A stretch of 64,000 bases of DNA from Bacteroidota bacterium. GTDB lineage: Bacteria; Bacteroidota; Bacteroidia; NS11-12g; UBA9320. The position numbers and the translations under genes were made by a program. The DNA lies in assembly GCA_002746305.1 (NCBI GenBank), contig NVWV01000012.1:62001-126000 (forward strand), read 5' to 3'. A model generated the notes under the pieces. It saw nothing but the letters and a program-made list of their open reading frames with translations. It ran no database searches and had not been told where the DNA came from. Each line of letters opens with the position of its first letter. The first letter of the stretch is position 1. Positions 26,523 through 35,105 of the stretch are shown piece by piece.

Positions 26523-27950
26523 CTACCTCAGCTTATACTCTAGCCCTACTTTAAGATTTCGAAGAGTAGCCTTTTGCTCGTAGCTTTCAAACATTGAATT
26601 GAGTCCTAACCCATATCCAAAACTCGACCAAATATTACATCTTGGCGAAATCCAATATTGAGTTCCTATAGATGCATTAGCATGCAACAAAATCTTGGAT
26701 ACATCACTGGTACTACTGAGGTTTACAACTTCAATTTGAGAGTTTTGTTCACCTACTACTTGAGCATAATCTCCTTTAGCATCCTTAAAAAAAGACGTAT
26801 TCAAACCCACATCCCCAAAATACCTTAACCTTCTCTTTCCAATGGTATATTGGACATTAATTGGCACAGTGATATAGTTAAACTCAACATCACAACCGTT
26901 GCAAATGTAATTTGAGGTACTAACCTCGGTACTATCTGCTTTTACTTGCCCAATAAGAACAACACGGGTACCTCTCGGAGTTGTGGTATACTTTGTATTC
27001 GTAATTCGAGGGGCTGTTGTAAATACGTACTCAAAACTTGACTCCGTATAGAAAGTCTTTTCACGAAGACTAAGCATTCCAAGTCCTGTGCTAATACGGA
27101 TTTTTTTATGCTGTACCCCAAAGTTAATTCCATAGTTTATTGAATTTTGTGTTTCTGACTTTCCTAAATTATTGAATTCATCACTATACTCATTCGGAGT
27201 ATTAAAATCTTTGGCATAGTTTACAAAACCACCGTAGGTAGAAACATACATAGACCACTTTGGAGCTTTATACATTGGCAAAAAAGCTTTTAAACCATCT
27301 GCCTTTGTCCCCACAGACCATGGGAAACTTTTAAGGACCATAAAATCTGACTTTATGACCTCTCCAAAATCAGGTTTTATTTTAGTCTCTTCAGGGCTAA
27401 TTACAGCATCACTAACGTTCAGTGTTACATTATTAGCAGTGCCCAATTCAATTCCTCTTCTCTCTCCCTCAGATGGACTGGGAGGATAACTAATAGGGTT
27501 ATCACTAACTAGTTCTTGAGGAGTGGGGTCTGCCTTTTCAGAAGTAATACCTGGATTAAGGCTCACCACTTTTAATTCTGGGACAACTTGTTCTACTACA
27601 TTCGATGGACTGTTGACATTACCCTCCGAATCACTGGGATGAGAATCCAGAACTTTTGTAGAAACTGTATTTTCAATATTATCCCCTGTATGAATCAATT
27701 CACTTCTTACTTCTGTTGCCGCTATTGGAGTAGTTGCGGTTTCAGTTACACTAGAATTTGAAGTACTAAGGTAAATACATACAGAACTCACAATTAGGAA
27801 CACGGATGTTCCAATTGCCCACTTATATCTTGCAAAAAAACCCACTTTTTTACTGCTTAAAAGCTGTTCCATGCCTGCCCAATGGCCATTGGAGTACTCC
27901 AACCCCTTGCCATCTAAGCCCTTCTTAAATAAATCATCTATATTACTCAT
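26523..27950 (-). CDS. Inner-membrane anchor fused to outer-membrane beta-barrel, sigma-factor partner
   Basis: A 475-residue protein. The first 42 residues are cytoplasmic (DDLFKKGLDGKGLEYSNGHW, a motif common at the start of Bacteroidota sigma-associated proteins). A membrane helix lies at about 43-62 (WAIGTSVFLIVSSVCIYL). A low-complexity periplasmic linker rich in Ser, Thr, Pro and Glu (65-215) leads to a beta-barrel-like domain (about 225-475: MYVSTYGGFVNYA, YGINFGVQHKKIRISTGLG, LKVGLEYKLR). It may therefore connect the cytoplasm to the outer membrane. Its start overlaps the stop of the sigma gene by 4 bases (ATGA), so it is probably the sensor or antagonist of that sigma factor. Confidence 0.75.
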   Translation of the reverse strand: MSNIDDLFKKGLDGKGLEYSNGHWAGMEQLLSSKKVGFFARYKWAIGTSVFLIVSSVCIYLSTSNSSVTETATTPIAATEVRSELIHTGDNIENTVSTKVLDSHPSDSEGNVNSPSNVVEQVVPELKVVSLNPGITSEKADPTPQELVSDNPISYPPSPSEGERRGIELGTANNVTLNVSDAVISPEETKIKPDFGEVIKSDFMVLKSFPWSVGTKADGLKAFLPMYKAPKWSMYVSTYGGFVNYAKDFNTPNEYSDEFNNLGKSETQNSINYGINFGVQHKKIRISTGLGMLSLREKTFYTESSFEYVFTTAPRITNTKYTTTPRGTRVVLIGQVKADSTEVSTSNYICNGCDVEFNYITVPINVQYTIGKRRLRYFGDVGLNTSFFKDAKGDYAQVVGEQNSQIEVVNLSSTSDVSKILLHANASIGTQYWISPRCNIWSSFGYGLGLNSMFESYEQKATLRNLKVGLEYKLR

Positions 27951-28513
27951 CTTACAATTCCTATCGTTTGTTCTTCACGTTTAACTTGTTCCTCAAGCAT
28001 CGCTTTCAATCTTTTGCGAGCATCGCTCACATGCCACTTGCTTGTCCCTTCTGATATCCCTAAATAATCTCCTATTTCTCGATGTTTATACCCATCTATT
28101 GCAAACATGTTGAACACCTTTTGTGTCACATCTGGGAGTTTCCCAAGCATTGCTCTAAGCTCCTTTTCACCGAGCCTAAGCTCTCCCTCATTATATTCTA
28201 CACCTGGATTTACATCCGTATAATCTGTTAAATGTATGTTAGCGATATACTTCTTTTCTTTTCTAAACTCATCTATTAAATGATTTACAAGCACATTTCT
28301 AATCCACGTTGCCAGAGCATATTGACTATCGTATTTTTCAATGTTCTGAAGTACTTTAAAAAAACCTCCATTTAGCTTATCTATAGCCTCACTATCATCC
28401 TGAGTGTATCTTCTAGCTACACTACTCATTAACGGAAAATACTTCTTATATAGCTCGTTCTGAGAACGTCTATCTTGCTGTATGCATCCAGTTATGAGTT
28501 GCTGCTCTGTCAT
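27947..28513 (-). CDS. ECF-type RNA polymerase sigma factor
   Basis: A 188-residue sigma factor. Region 2 (about 19-87) has NELYKKYFPLMSSVARRY and the core-binding and -10 recognition helix LATWIRNVLVNHLIDEFRK. Region 4 (about 124-172) has LPDVTQKVFNMFAIDGYKHREIGDYLGIS, then SKWHVSDARKRL as DNA-contacting helix. This is the canonical form of the Bacteroidota ECF group. It is the first gene of a pair with the barrel protein at 26523. Confidence 0.9.
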   Translation of the reverse strand: MTEQQLITGCIQQDRRSQNELYKKYFPLMSSVARRYTQDDSEAIDKLNGGFFKVLQNIEKYDSQYALATWIRNVLVNHLIDEFRKEKKYIANIHLTDYTDVNPGVEYNEGELRLGEKELRAMLGKLPDVTQKVFNMFAIDGYKHREIGDYLGISEGTSKWHVSDARKRLKAMLEEQVKREEQTIGIVR

Positions 28514-28528
28514 ATGCTATAGAAACAG

Positions 28529-28562
28529 AAAAGAAAGGGCCTCATTCAAGACCCTTTCTTTT
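28529..28562 (-). terminator. Terminator of the PKD-repeat T9SS gene
   Basis: AAAAGAAAGGG (28529-28539) and CCCTTTCTTTT (28552-28562) form a perfect 11-base stem with a 12-base loop. On the minus strand the final arm ends in a T-rich run. It lies between the stop of the PKD gene (28583) and the start of the sigma gene (28513). Confidence 0.65.
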
Positions 28563-28582
28563 ACAATTCCTTTTAGAGTCTG

Positions 28583-30535
28583 TTATTTAATAATATAGAC
28601 CCTCGTATTCTTTATTTGGTTGCCTGCTTTCATTTTAATAAAGTATAGGCCATTCTCTTGATTTGTTAAATCCAGAACTAGTTTATTATCTCCTGCCGTG
28701 GCAAAGTAAGACTTATGAGCTACTACTTGCCCAAGACTATTTACAACATCAAGTTCTAAATTCTGAGACGCCTTTAGAGTTAAATCAAGTGTAAACATCC
28801 CCGCACTTGGATTTGGATATACATTCACACCTTCAATGGACTTGCTATCAGCAATATTTAAAACATCTTTCTCATCAACTATCGTGATTCCAAAACCATC
28901 TTTCTTTAGTAGGTTACCATTAGAATCAAGTCCTATGCTATCACAATAAGTGCTGTAACATCCTGCAACAGAATCTTGTAAAGTCAAGCACAATTGATAC
29001 AGCCCAAAACTAGCGTACTGATGTGTAGGATTCTGTGCAGTACTTCCTGTTCCATCTCCAAATGTCCAGTAGTAGTTTGTTGTAGAACTAGTACCTGTGC
29101 TATTATTTATGATATATAAATTATAAATATTTGCACTGTCAATACCCAAGTAATATGAGGCTTGACAACTGGAACCTGAACTTGTACCCACGGTAACAAC
29201 ATGACAAACAGAGTCACAAATAATTGAATTCCCTGAACTATCTAAACCTGATATCAAGTATAAACAAACGGTATAAGTACCTGAAGAAGAATAAACATGG
29301 CTTGCATCTCTTGATGTATCACTAGACCCATCTCCAAAATTCCATATATATGCATAAGTAGAATCTGAATAGTTATAAAAAGCAACCGGGAAAGAGCTTG
29401 CTGAGGTATTCATGCTGTCTACCACGAAGTTAAATGTTGCGTTACAATTGGACCCTCCTGAAACTGTTACTGAATGACAAAAAGAGTCACATATCGATGT
29501 ATTACCAGCTGAATCAACATCATACACGAAGAGACAAACGTTGTATGTTCCAGAAGCTGAGTAAGTATGTGTAGGATGAACACTAGTTGAATAACTCCCA
29601 TCCCCAAAAGCCCATTGAAACGTTGACGTAGCTGTTAATGAATCATAAAACGTAGCCGTAAGACCTGATGTGGTGGTATAGAAATATGCATCGCAGTTTC
29701 CTGAAGTGCTCCCGCCATTACCTGGCACATAAGCTGAATGACATATCGAATCGCAAACATTACCAGAACTGTCATAAAGTGTATAACAAACACTATAATA
29801 ACCTGAAGATGAAAATGTATGCGAAATACTTTGCCCCGAATAAGTTGTTGTTGTACCATTACCCGTCACATGCCACGCTGAGCTACCACCTGTCGGCGAT
29901 GTATTCCCATTGAAATACAGTTTCAACCCGTTTGAAGAATCAACACTACTTGTAAAGCTAGCATTGCATGATTGATTATAGACTTGAATCGTGTTGTCAA
30001 TTGAATCGCATGTGGCACCAGATGAATCATAAAGTGTATAGACTACTGAATATGAACCGTTAGAACTAAAGGTGTGTGAGATATACTGCCCTGTATACTG
30101 GTGAGTAGCCCCACCTTCATATATATTCCACGATGCACTTCCTCCACTTGGTAGAGTGCTGCCATAAAAATGAATTTTAGCCGAGTTAGGCGTGTCCGGA
30201 TTAAAAGTGAAGCTGGCATTGCAGTTACTTAATGTATTAACGTGAACAGTGAAGACCGCAGAATCTCCACAATTCCCTGTACTATCATATATATATAACG
30301 ACGCTGTATACGTTCCATTGGAAGTATATGTATGTGTTACAGTAGTCCCTGAGCCATAGACACCATCCCCAAAACTCCATTGGGACATATGACCGCTTGG
30401 AGAATATGACGTATCATTAAATGTAATTGTCGCTCCACTCTGAGTAAAGTAACCATAGGCTGCACATGTTTGTGCATAGGTGGTAGCACCAAATAGTGCT
30501 AAAAATCCTGTTAAAAGTAAAATTCTAAATTTCAT
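28583..30535 (-). CDS. Large PKD-repeat surface protein with T9SS type A sorting domain
   Basis: A 650-residue secreted protein. The frame extends to 30688 but the ATG at 30535 gives a clean signal peptide (ends TTYAQ) and fits the spacing to the divergent gene at 30641. Six to seven PKD-type repeats of about 85 residues follow, with hallmarks such as WSFGDGVYGSGTTVTHTY, WAFGDGSYSTSVHPTHTY, WNFGDGSSDTSRDASHVY and WTFGDGTGSTAQNPTHQY. Two internal repeats (GQYISHTFSSNGSYSV and GQSISHTFSSSGYYSV) are closely related and look like recent duplication. The type A sorting domain is at the end (VYPNPSAGMFTLDL, NGLYFIKM, RVYIIK). Probably an adhesin or sugar-binding surface protein. Not visibly tied to the sigma pair, apart from proximity. 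Confidence 0.82.
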   Translation of the reverse strand: MKFRILLLTGFLALFGATTYAQTCAAYGYFTQSGATITFNDTSYSPSGHMSQWSFGDGVYGSGTTVTHTYTSNGTYTASLYIYDSTGNCGDSAVFTVHVNTLSNCNASFTFNPDTPNSAKIHFYGSTLPSGGSASWNIYEGGATHQYTGQYISHTFSSNGSYSVVYTLYDSSGATCDSIDNTIQVYNQSCNASFTSSVDSSNGLKLYFNGNTSPTGGSSAWHVTGNGTTTTYSGQSISHTFSSSGYYSVCYTLYDSSGNVCDSICHSAYVPGNGGSTSGNCDAYFYTTTSGLTATFYDSLTATSTFQWAFGDGSYSTSVHPTHTYSASGTYNVCLFVYDVDSAGNTSICDSFCHSVTVSGGSNCNATFNFVVDSMNTSASSFPVAFYNYSDSTYAYIWNFGDGSSDTSRDASHVYSSSGTYTVCLYLISGLDSSGNSIICDSVCHVVTVGTSSGSSCQASYYLGIDSANIYNLYIINNSTGTSSTTNYYWTFGDGTGSTAQNPTHQYASFGLYQLCLTLQDSVAGCYSTYCDSIGLDSNGNLLKKDGFGITIVDEKDVLNIADSKSIEGVNVYPNPSAGMFTLDLTLKASQNLELDVVNSLGQVVAHKSYFATAGDNKLVLDLTNQENGLYFIKMKAGNQIKNTRVYIIK

Positions 30536-30640
30536 AATTTGTGTAAATGTACTCGTATATACGCAGAGGCCTTTCAAATGGTTGGGTGCTATTAAAAAGT
30601 AGACGATTTGATTTACTTTGTATTTATATAAATCAAACCT

Positions 30641-32212
30641 ATGCCAATCAGAATGGTGCCCGATGAAAATAAAGGGCAAAACAAACAACGAAGAATCTCA
30701 AGAAATAATCAAAGTGGGAAAAGTGGAGGAGGAATCTTAAGGATTCTTTCCATTGCCCTTCCTTTCTTACTTAAAAAGCCAAAACTCCTTTTAGTGATTA
30801 TTGTAATAGCTGGGCTTTGGTACTTTCTAGGGGATGGTTGTTCCAATAGTTTGGTTACAGATACAGAAAACCAACAACATGAACAATCTGATAATTCAGG
30901 GCTTACACGAGGTGCAGACCTAAATCCTGACGAATACGATAAAGCTGAGGTGTTTGAACCATTGGCTCAAACATCCAAAAACACGCTTCCAGAAAGAGTT
31001 TCATTGGAAAAATACTGTCCTCCTCGACGAAACCAAGGATACCAAGGAAGTTGTGTTGGATGGGCAAGTAGCTATGCTGCACGCACCATATTGGAAGCTA
31101 GAAAAACGGGCTCAGACCCAAGTCGTGTTGCATTTAGCCCTAGCAGCTTATACAACCAAATAGCACTTAAAGACTGTCAAGGAGCATTCATCAATGAGGC
31201 TATGGATGTTATGAAAAACAGAGGTGTCCTCCCTTGGAGTCAATTTCCGTATGATGAAAGTACATGTGGCAATAAGCCTAGAGACCGTAGCATGGGCAAC
31301 TATGTTACCAAGGGCTACAATAGACTTACTGTTGGTGCGGACCCAAGAGGAGAAATAGATTTACTAGCTATCAAACAAAATCTTTCACAAGGAGCCCCTG
31401 TGGTAATTGGTATGATGGTAGGGGGTAGTTTTATGCAGGGTATGCAAGGACAAGAAGTTTGGCAACCTACTAGAAGTGACCAACAGATGCGTGGTTTTGG
31501 AGGTCATGCCATGTGTGTTATTGGATATGACGACTATAAAGCTGGAGGAGCTTTTCAAATCATGAATAGCTGGGGAAAAGAATGGGGTAAAAATGGCATT
31601 GCTTGGATTCCTTACAATGCATTCCAATATTTCACCAAGGAGGCTTACGGTCTCTATCCTATGGGCAATTCTGATGCTCGAAATGCAAACAAATTTGAAA
31701 TGGAATTTGGTCTTCTCACGAATAACGATGGGCAGTATGTACCGTTAAAACAGATCAAGGGGAATTATTTTGAAACCAATACAGCCATTCCAAAAATGAC
31801 CAAGTTTAAGATTGAAGTATCTAACTCTATAGAATGCTACACCTATATTTTTGGTGCTGAGACTGACAATAGGAGCTACGTACTTTTTCCATATACGGCA
31901 AAACACTCCCCTTATTGCGGAATCACTGGAACACGAGTATTTCCAAAAGACCACTCCTTACAAGCTGATCAGATTGGTAACAAGGATGTATTTGCCATTT
32001 TGGTAACAAAGGAGCCTATCGAGTATGAAAATATAAACAAAGCTATAAACCGTGCAAGCGGTAGCACCTACGTTGAGAAAATAAACAATGCTCTGGAGAA
32101 GTATCTCAAAAAAAACATCAGCTTCAAAGGCAATGGTCAGAATATTGGTTTCTCAACTGACACCAATGGAGAAGAAGCAGTCTTGATGGTGATAGGTGTG
32201 AATAAGCAATAA
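30641..32212 (+). CDS. Papain-like (C1) cysteine peptidase with membrane anchor
   Basis: A 523-residue protein. A basic cytoplasmic N-terminus (1-45) precedes one membrane helix (about 47-63). The C1 peptidase domain (about 115-345) has all expected residues: Q132 in NQGYQGSCVGWA, catalytic Cys138, His289 in GGHAMCVIGYDD and Asn309 in NSWGKEWG. A C-terminal domain (about 355-475) resembles DUF4384 (IECYTYIFGAETDNRSYVLF). The protease should act in the periplasm, tethered to the inner membrane. It is followed 18 bases later by an ICMT-like gene. The N-terminal 51 codons overlap the unused upstream extension of the divergent PKD gene. Confidence 0.85.
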   Translation: MPIRMVPDENKGQNKQRRISRNNQSGKSGGGILRILSIALPFLLKKPKLLLVIIVIAGLWYFLGDGCSNSLVTDTENQQHEQSDNSGLTRGADLNPDEYDKAEVFEPLAQTSKNTLPERVSLEKYCPPRRNQGYQGSCVGWASSYAARTILEARKTGSDPSRVAFSPSSLYNQIALKDCQGAFINEAMDVMKNRGVLPWSQFPYDESTCGNKPRDRSMGNYVTKGYNRLTVGADPRGEIDLLAIKQNLSQGAPVVIGMMVGGSFMQGMQGQEVWQPTRSDQQMRGFGGHAMCVIGYDDYKAGGAFQIMNSWGKEWGKNGIAWIPYNAFQYFTKEAYGLYPMGNSDARNANKFEMEFGLLTNNDGQYVPLKQIKGNYFETNTAIPKMTKFKIEVSNSIECYTYIFGAETDNRSYVLFPYTAKHSPYCGITGTRVFPKDHSLQADQIGNKDVFAILVTKEPIEYENINKAINRASGSTYVEKINNALEKYLKKNISFKGNGQNIGFSTDTNGEEAVLMVIGVNKQ

Positions 32213-32230
32213 CAATTCAAGTACAAACCA

Positions 32231-32656
32231 ATGAAACATCTTTTTGTACTTAGCCAATTTATCTGCATTGGGATACTCTCCTATTTTGGAAGGATTATCG
32301 CCTTTGATGCAAAGGCCGTTTTACAACTTGCAGCCATAGCATTTGGAATTTGGGCCGTTCGAAGTGTTGGAGAGAACAACTGGAGTGTTTATCCTATACC
32401 AAATGAACAAAGCAGTATCTCTGCAATAGGGGCTTATAAATACGTACGTCATCCAATGTACACCGCTTTGATATTTTTCTTTTTACCCGTTGGGCTTCGG
32501 ACAAATGGGTGGTTTAGTTGGATTATTTATGGGATTTTGGTTCTAACCTTAATTATTAAAATCATGTATGAGGAAAAACAGCTCATCAACAAACATCCAG
32601 AGTATTCCAAGTTTAAGAAGGTGACTAAGAAGAGGCTAATTCCGTTTATTTGGTAG
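32231..32656 (+). CDS. Isoprenylcysteine carboxyl methyltransferase-like membrane protein
   Basis: A 141-residue integral membrane protein with three to four helices. The C-terminal half has the ICMT/PEMT signature GAYKYVRHPMYTALI near 77-91 and YEEKQLINKHPEYSKFKK near 112-129, which bind S-adenosylmethionine and the polar head of a lipid-like substrate in this family. The bacterial substrate is unknown. It begins 18 bases after the papain-like peptidase and is convergent with galE, whose stop lies 4 bases away. Confidence 0.8.
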   Translation: MKHLFVLSQFICIGILSYFGRIIAFDAKAVLQLAAIAFGIWAVRSVGENNWSVYPIPNEQSSISAIGAYKYVRHPMYTALIFFFLPVGLRTNGWFSWIIYGILVLTLIIKIMYEEKQLINKHPEYSKFKKVTKKRLIPFIW

Positions 32657-32660
32657 CCAT

Positions 32661-33665
32661 CTATTTCAAAGTCTTCTGCCATGCCCACGCATGCTTCATC
32701 ATGTCATTAATAGTGTATTGAGCATTCCAATTTAAGACTTTAGACACCTTAGATGTGTCTGCCCAAATTTGCTCTATATCTCCTGCTCTTCGACTACCTA
32801 TTTGATAATTGAGTTTAACGTCATTCACTTTTTCAAATGCATCAATTACTTCCAGTACAGTATTTCCATTTCCAGTACCAACGTTAAAAACATCAACATG
32901 CTGTTTCATTCCATTCACATATTCCAAAGCTTTGACATGGGCTTTTGCTAAATCCACCACATGAATGTAGTCTCTTACACACGTTCCGTCCTTGGTGTTG
33001 TAATCACTTCCAAATATGGTAAGTTGTTCTCGAATCCCCTTGGCTGTTTGGGTGATATATGGCACTAGATTATTCGGAACTCCCAATGGCAATTCTCCAA
33101 TTTTAGCACTTGGATGTGCTCCTACGGGATTAAAATATCTAAGTAGGATAGACTTGAACTCTTTGTGCTTGGCAAAATCTGTTATGATATCCTCACATAA
33201 TATTTTAGTGGTTCCATATGGACTTTCTGCCTTTTGAATCTTAGTCGTTTCGGTTACTGGCAAATCCTTGGTAGCTCCGTATACTGTGCAGCTTGATGAG
33301 AAAATCAAATTGGACACCTTATGTCTTTCCATGACACCTAACAGTGAGATAAGGCCAGTAATATTGTTATGGTAATATTTTATTGGGTGTTCTACAGACT
33401 CTCCAACTGCCTTGTGTGCAGCAAAGTGAATAACTCCGTCAAAATGGTGGCTGGAAAACAAATCGTTTAAAGCCTTTGAATCATTTACATCTGCAATAAT
33501 TACGTCAACTGGCTTTCCAGTTATCGCTTCTATGTTCTCTTTTACTTCAAGTTTGGAATTATTTAGATTATCTAAGACAACCACGTCAAACCCATCCTGC
33601 TGTAGCTCTACAACTGTGTGACTTCCTATATATCCCAACCCTCCTGTTACAAGTATTTTATGCAT
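32661..33665 (-). CDS. galE: UDP-glucose 4-epimerase
   Basis: A 334-residue cytoplasmic enzyme of the extended SDR family. It interconverts UDP-glucose and UDP-galactose for polysaccharide synthesis. The NAD-binding motif GGLGYIGSHT lies near residues 8-17, the catalytic Tyr and Lys are in SPYGTTK, the substrate Ser is in FSSSCTVYG, and the family stretch LLRYFNPVGAHPSAKIGE is intact. The open frame extends upstream to 33725, but MHKILVTGG at 33665 is the family start. Length is typical (about 335). It stands alone on the minus strand. Confidence 0.93.
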   Translation of the reverse strand: MHKILVTGGLGYIGSHTVVELQQDGFDVVVLDNLNNSKLEVKENIEAITGKPVDVIIADVNDSKALNDLFSSHHFDGVIHFAAHKAVGESVEHPIKYYHNNITGLISLLGVMERHKVSNLIFSSSCTVYGATKDLPVTETTKIQKAESPYGTTKILCEDIITDFAKHKEFKSILLRYFNPVGAHPSAKIGELPLGVPNNLVPYITQTAKGIREQLTIFGSDYNTKDGTCVRDYIHVVDLAKAHVKALEYVNGMKQHVDVFNVGTGNGNTVLEVIDAFEKVNDVKLNYQIGSRRAGDIEQIWADTSKVSKVLNWNAQYTINDMMKHAWAWQKTLK

Positions 33666-33815
33666 TGCTAACAGCAAATTTAACAGAACAATTAGATTGA
33701 GAATTGAACTAATTGTCCTTAGCAATCCAATTTTCTTGTCAGATTTAGATTTACTGCCGATTTACTACTTTGATTTACCTATAAATAGTAGCTCTTTTGT
33801 ATGACTCATCTATTT

Positions 33816-35105
33816 ATGAAATACAGTAAACTACTAATACTTGTATCTTTTCTACTAATCACTACTGGCAGTTTAGCTCAAGATCCAAACGCATCATTTA
33901 CAATATTGGGTAAATGTCAAAATCAACCCATTACATTTACAAGTACATCTACAGCTCCGGGGGCCTCTATTACTAAAGAACACTGGTATTTTGGAACTGG
34001 GGATGCTGCCGACACCTTGAATGGTAAAGTGGTTAGCTTCACATTCTCAAACGTGGGAAGTTTTTTCATTGAGTTAACAGTTACCAATAGCCTTGGCAAT
34101 TCTAAGACCACCGCAATCAATCTCAAAGTAGAAGCAACACCAGTGCCTGTAATCGATAAAACTGTACCGTGTTTTCCTGCTGGGGTTACGTTCAAAGACT
34201 TTTCCAATGTAAGTGAGGGTTTTATTGAAAGTAGAGTATGGACCACTAGTGTAGGGACTGATGGGTCACAAACTTTCAAGTACTTTCCTCCCAGCAAAGG
34301 CAGTTTCCCCATAGAACTAAAAGTAACTTCAGACCGAGGATGTGTTGCGAGCCTCATCGAGAATATTGAGTATGAGACAAAACCAAGTTTAGTGTTCTCT
34401 CCTGCAAGTCCAGTTAATTTATGTGAAGGTGATTCAATTGTATTGACAGTTAGTGGAGCCAACTCATACCTGTGGGACAATAACAGTAAACAACCCAACA
34501 TCACCATAAAGAATGGTCGATTTTATAAAGTTGAGGGTTCTATTAGTAAAAATTGTAGTTCTCTAGATAGCATTGAAATAATTGTCACTCCTAAACCAAC
34601 TGCTGATGCAGGTAATGATGTGACCATAAAACTTGGACAAAAGACGACACTAATGGGTGATGGAGGTGTAAATTTCTCATGGACTCCGATAGACTTTTTA
34701 TCCGACGAATTCAGTCCAACTCCTGAGGCTTCTCCCAATAGAACTATAAGTTACATTCTAAGTGTGCTAGATATGAATGGGTGTGTAGATGTAGATACGG
34801 TTATAGTAAATGTCGATCTGAATACTACCATACACGTTCACAATATGATTACTCCTAATGGGGATGGTTACAATGACAAATGGGATTTATCATCCGTTCC
34901 CGGAATTGAATTGGCTAGTATTCATGTATTTAACCGATGGGGTTGGGAAGTTTTCAAATCCGAGGATTACAAGAATGACTGGCAAGGCACTTTTAATGAG
35001 GAACCATTAACAGATGGTAGTTACATATATGTTATTGAATTTGCAGATGATACAAAAACACCTTTAAGAGGTATAATAGAGATATTAAGGAATACGCAAA
35101 AATGA
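33816..35105 (+). CDS. PKD-domain secreted protein with T9SS type B (CHU_C) sorting domain
   Basis: A 429-residue protein. Start at 33816 (MKYSKLLILVSF) rather than 33801 gives a normal signal peptide ending GSLAQ. PKD-like and Ig-like domains follow: HWYFGTGDAADTLNGKVVSF near 50, a second block near 130-185, and the stretch SANSYLWDN-type with LCEGDSIVLTVSG near 200. The last 90 residues are the type B gliding-motility-associated domain: MITPNGDGYNDKWDL, HVFNRWGWEVF, DGSYIYVIEF. Such proteins are exported by the T9SS and held by a PorP/SprF partner; the next gene encodes one, overlapping by 4 bases. Confidence 0.85.
   Translation: MKYSKLLILVSFLLITTGSLAQDPNASFTILGKCQNQPITFTSTSTAPGASITKEHWYFGTGDAADTLNGKVVSFTFSNVGSFFIELTVTNSLGNSKTTAINLKVEATPVPVIDKTVPCFPAGVTFKDFSNVSEGFIESRVWTTSVGTDGSQTFKYFPPSKGSFPIELKVTSDRGCVASLIENIEYETKPSLVFSPASPVNLCEGDSIVLTVSGANSYLWDNNSKQPNITIKNGRFYKVEGSISKNCSSLDSIEIIVTPKPTADAGNDVTIKLGQKTTLMGDGGVNFSWTPIDFLSDEFSPTPEASPNRTISYILSVLDMNGCVDVDTVIVNVDLNTTIHVHNMITPNGDGYNDKWDLSSVPGIELASIHVFNRWGWEVFKSEDYKNDWQGTFNEEPLTDGSYIYVIEFADDTKTPLRGIIEILRNTQK

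Noticed and set aside
30536..30688. N-terminal extension of the PKD-repeat protein up to 30688
   Set aside because: It overlaps the divergent cysteine-peptidase gene, and the internal start gives a clean signal peptide.
33923..34507. 194-residue open frame antisense to the type B PKD gene
   Set aside because: It mirrors the real gene, has no start context and no recognisable domain.
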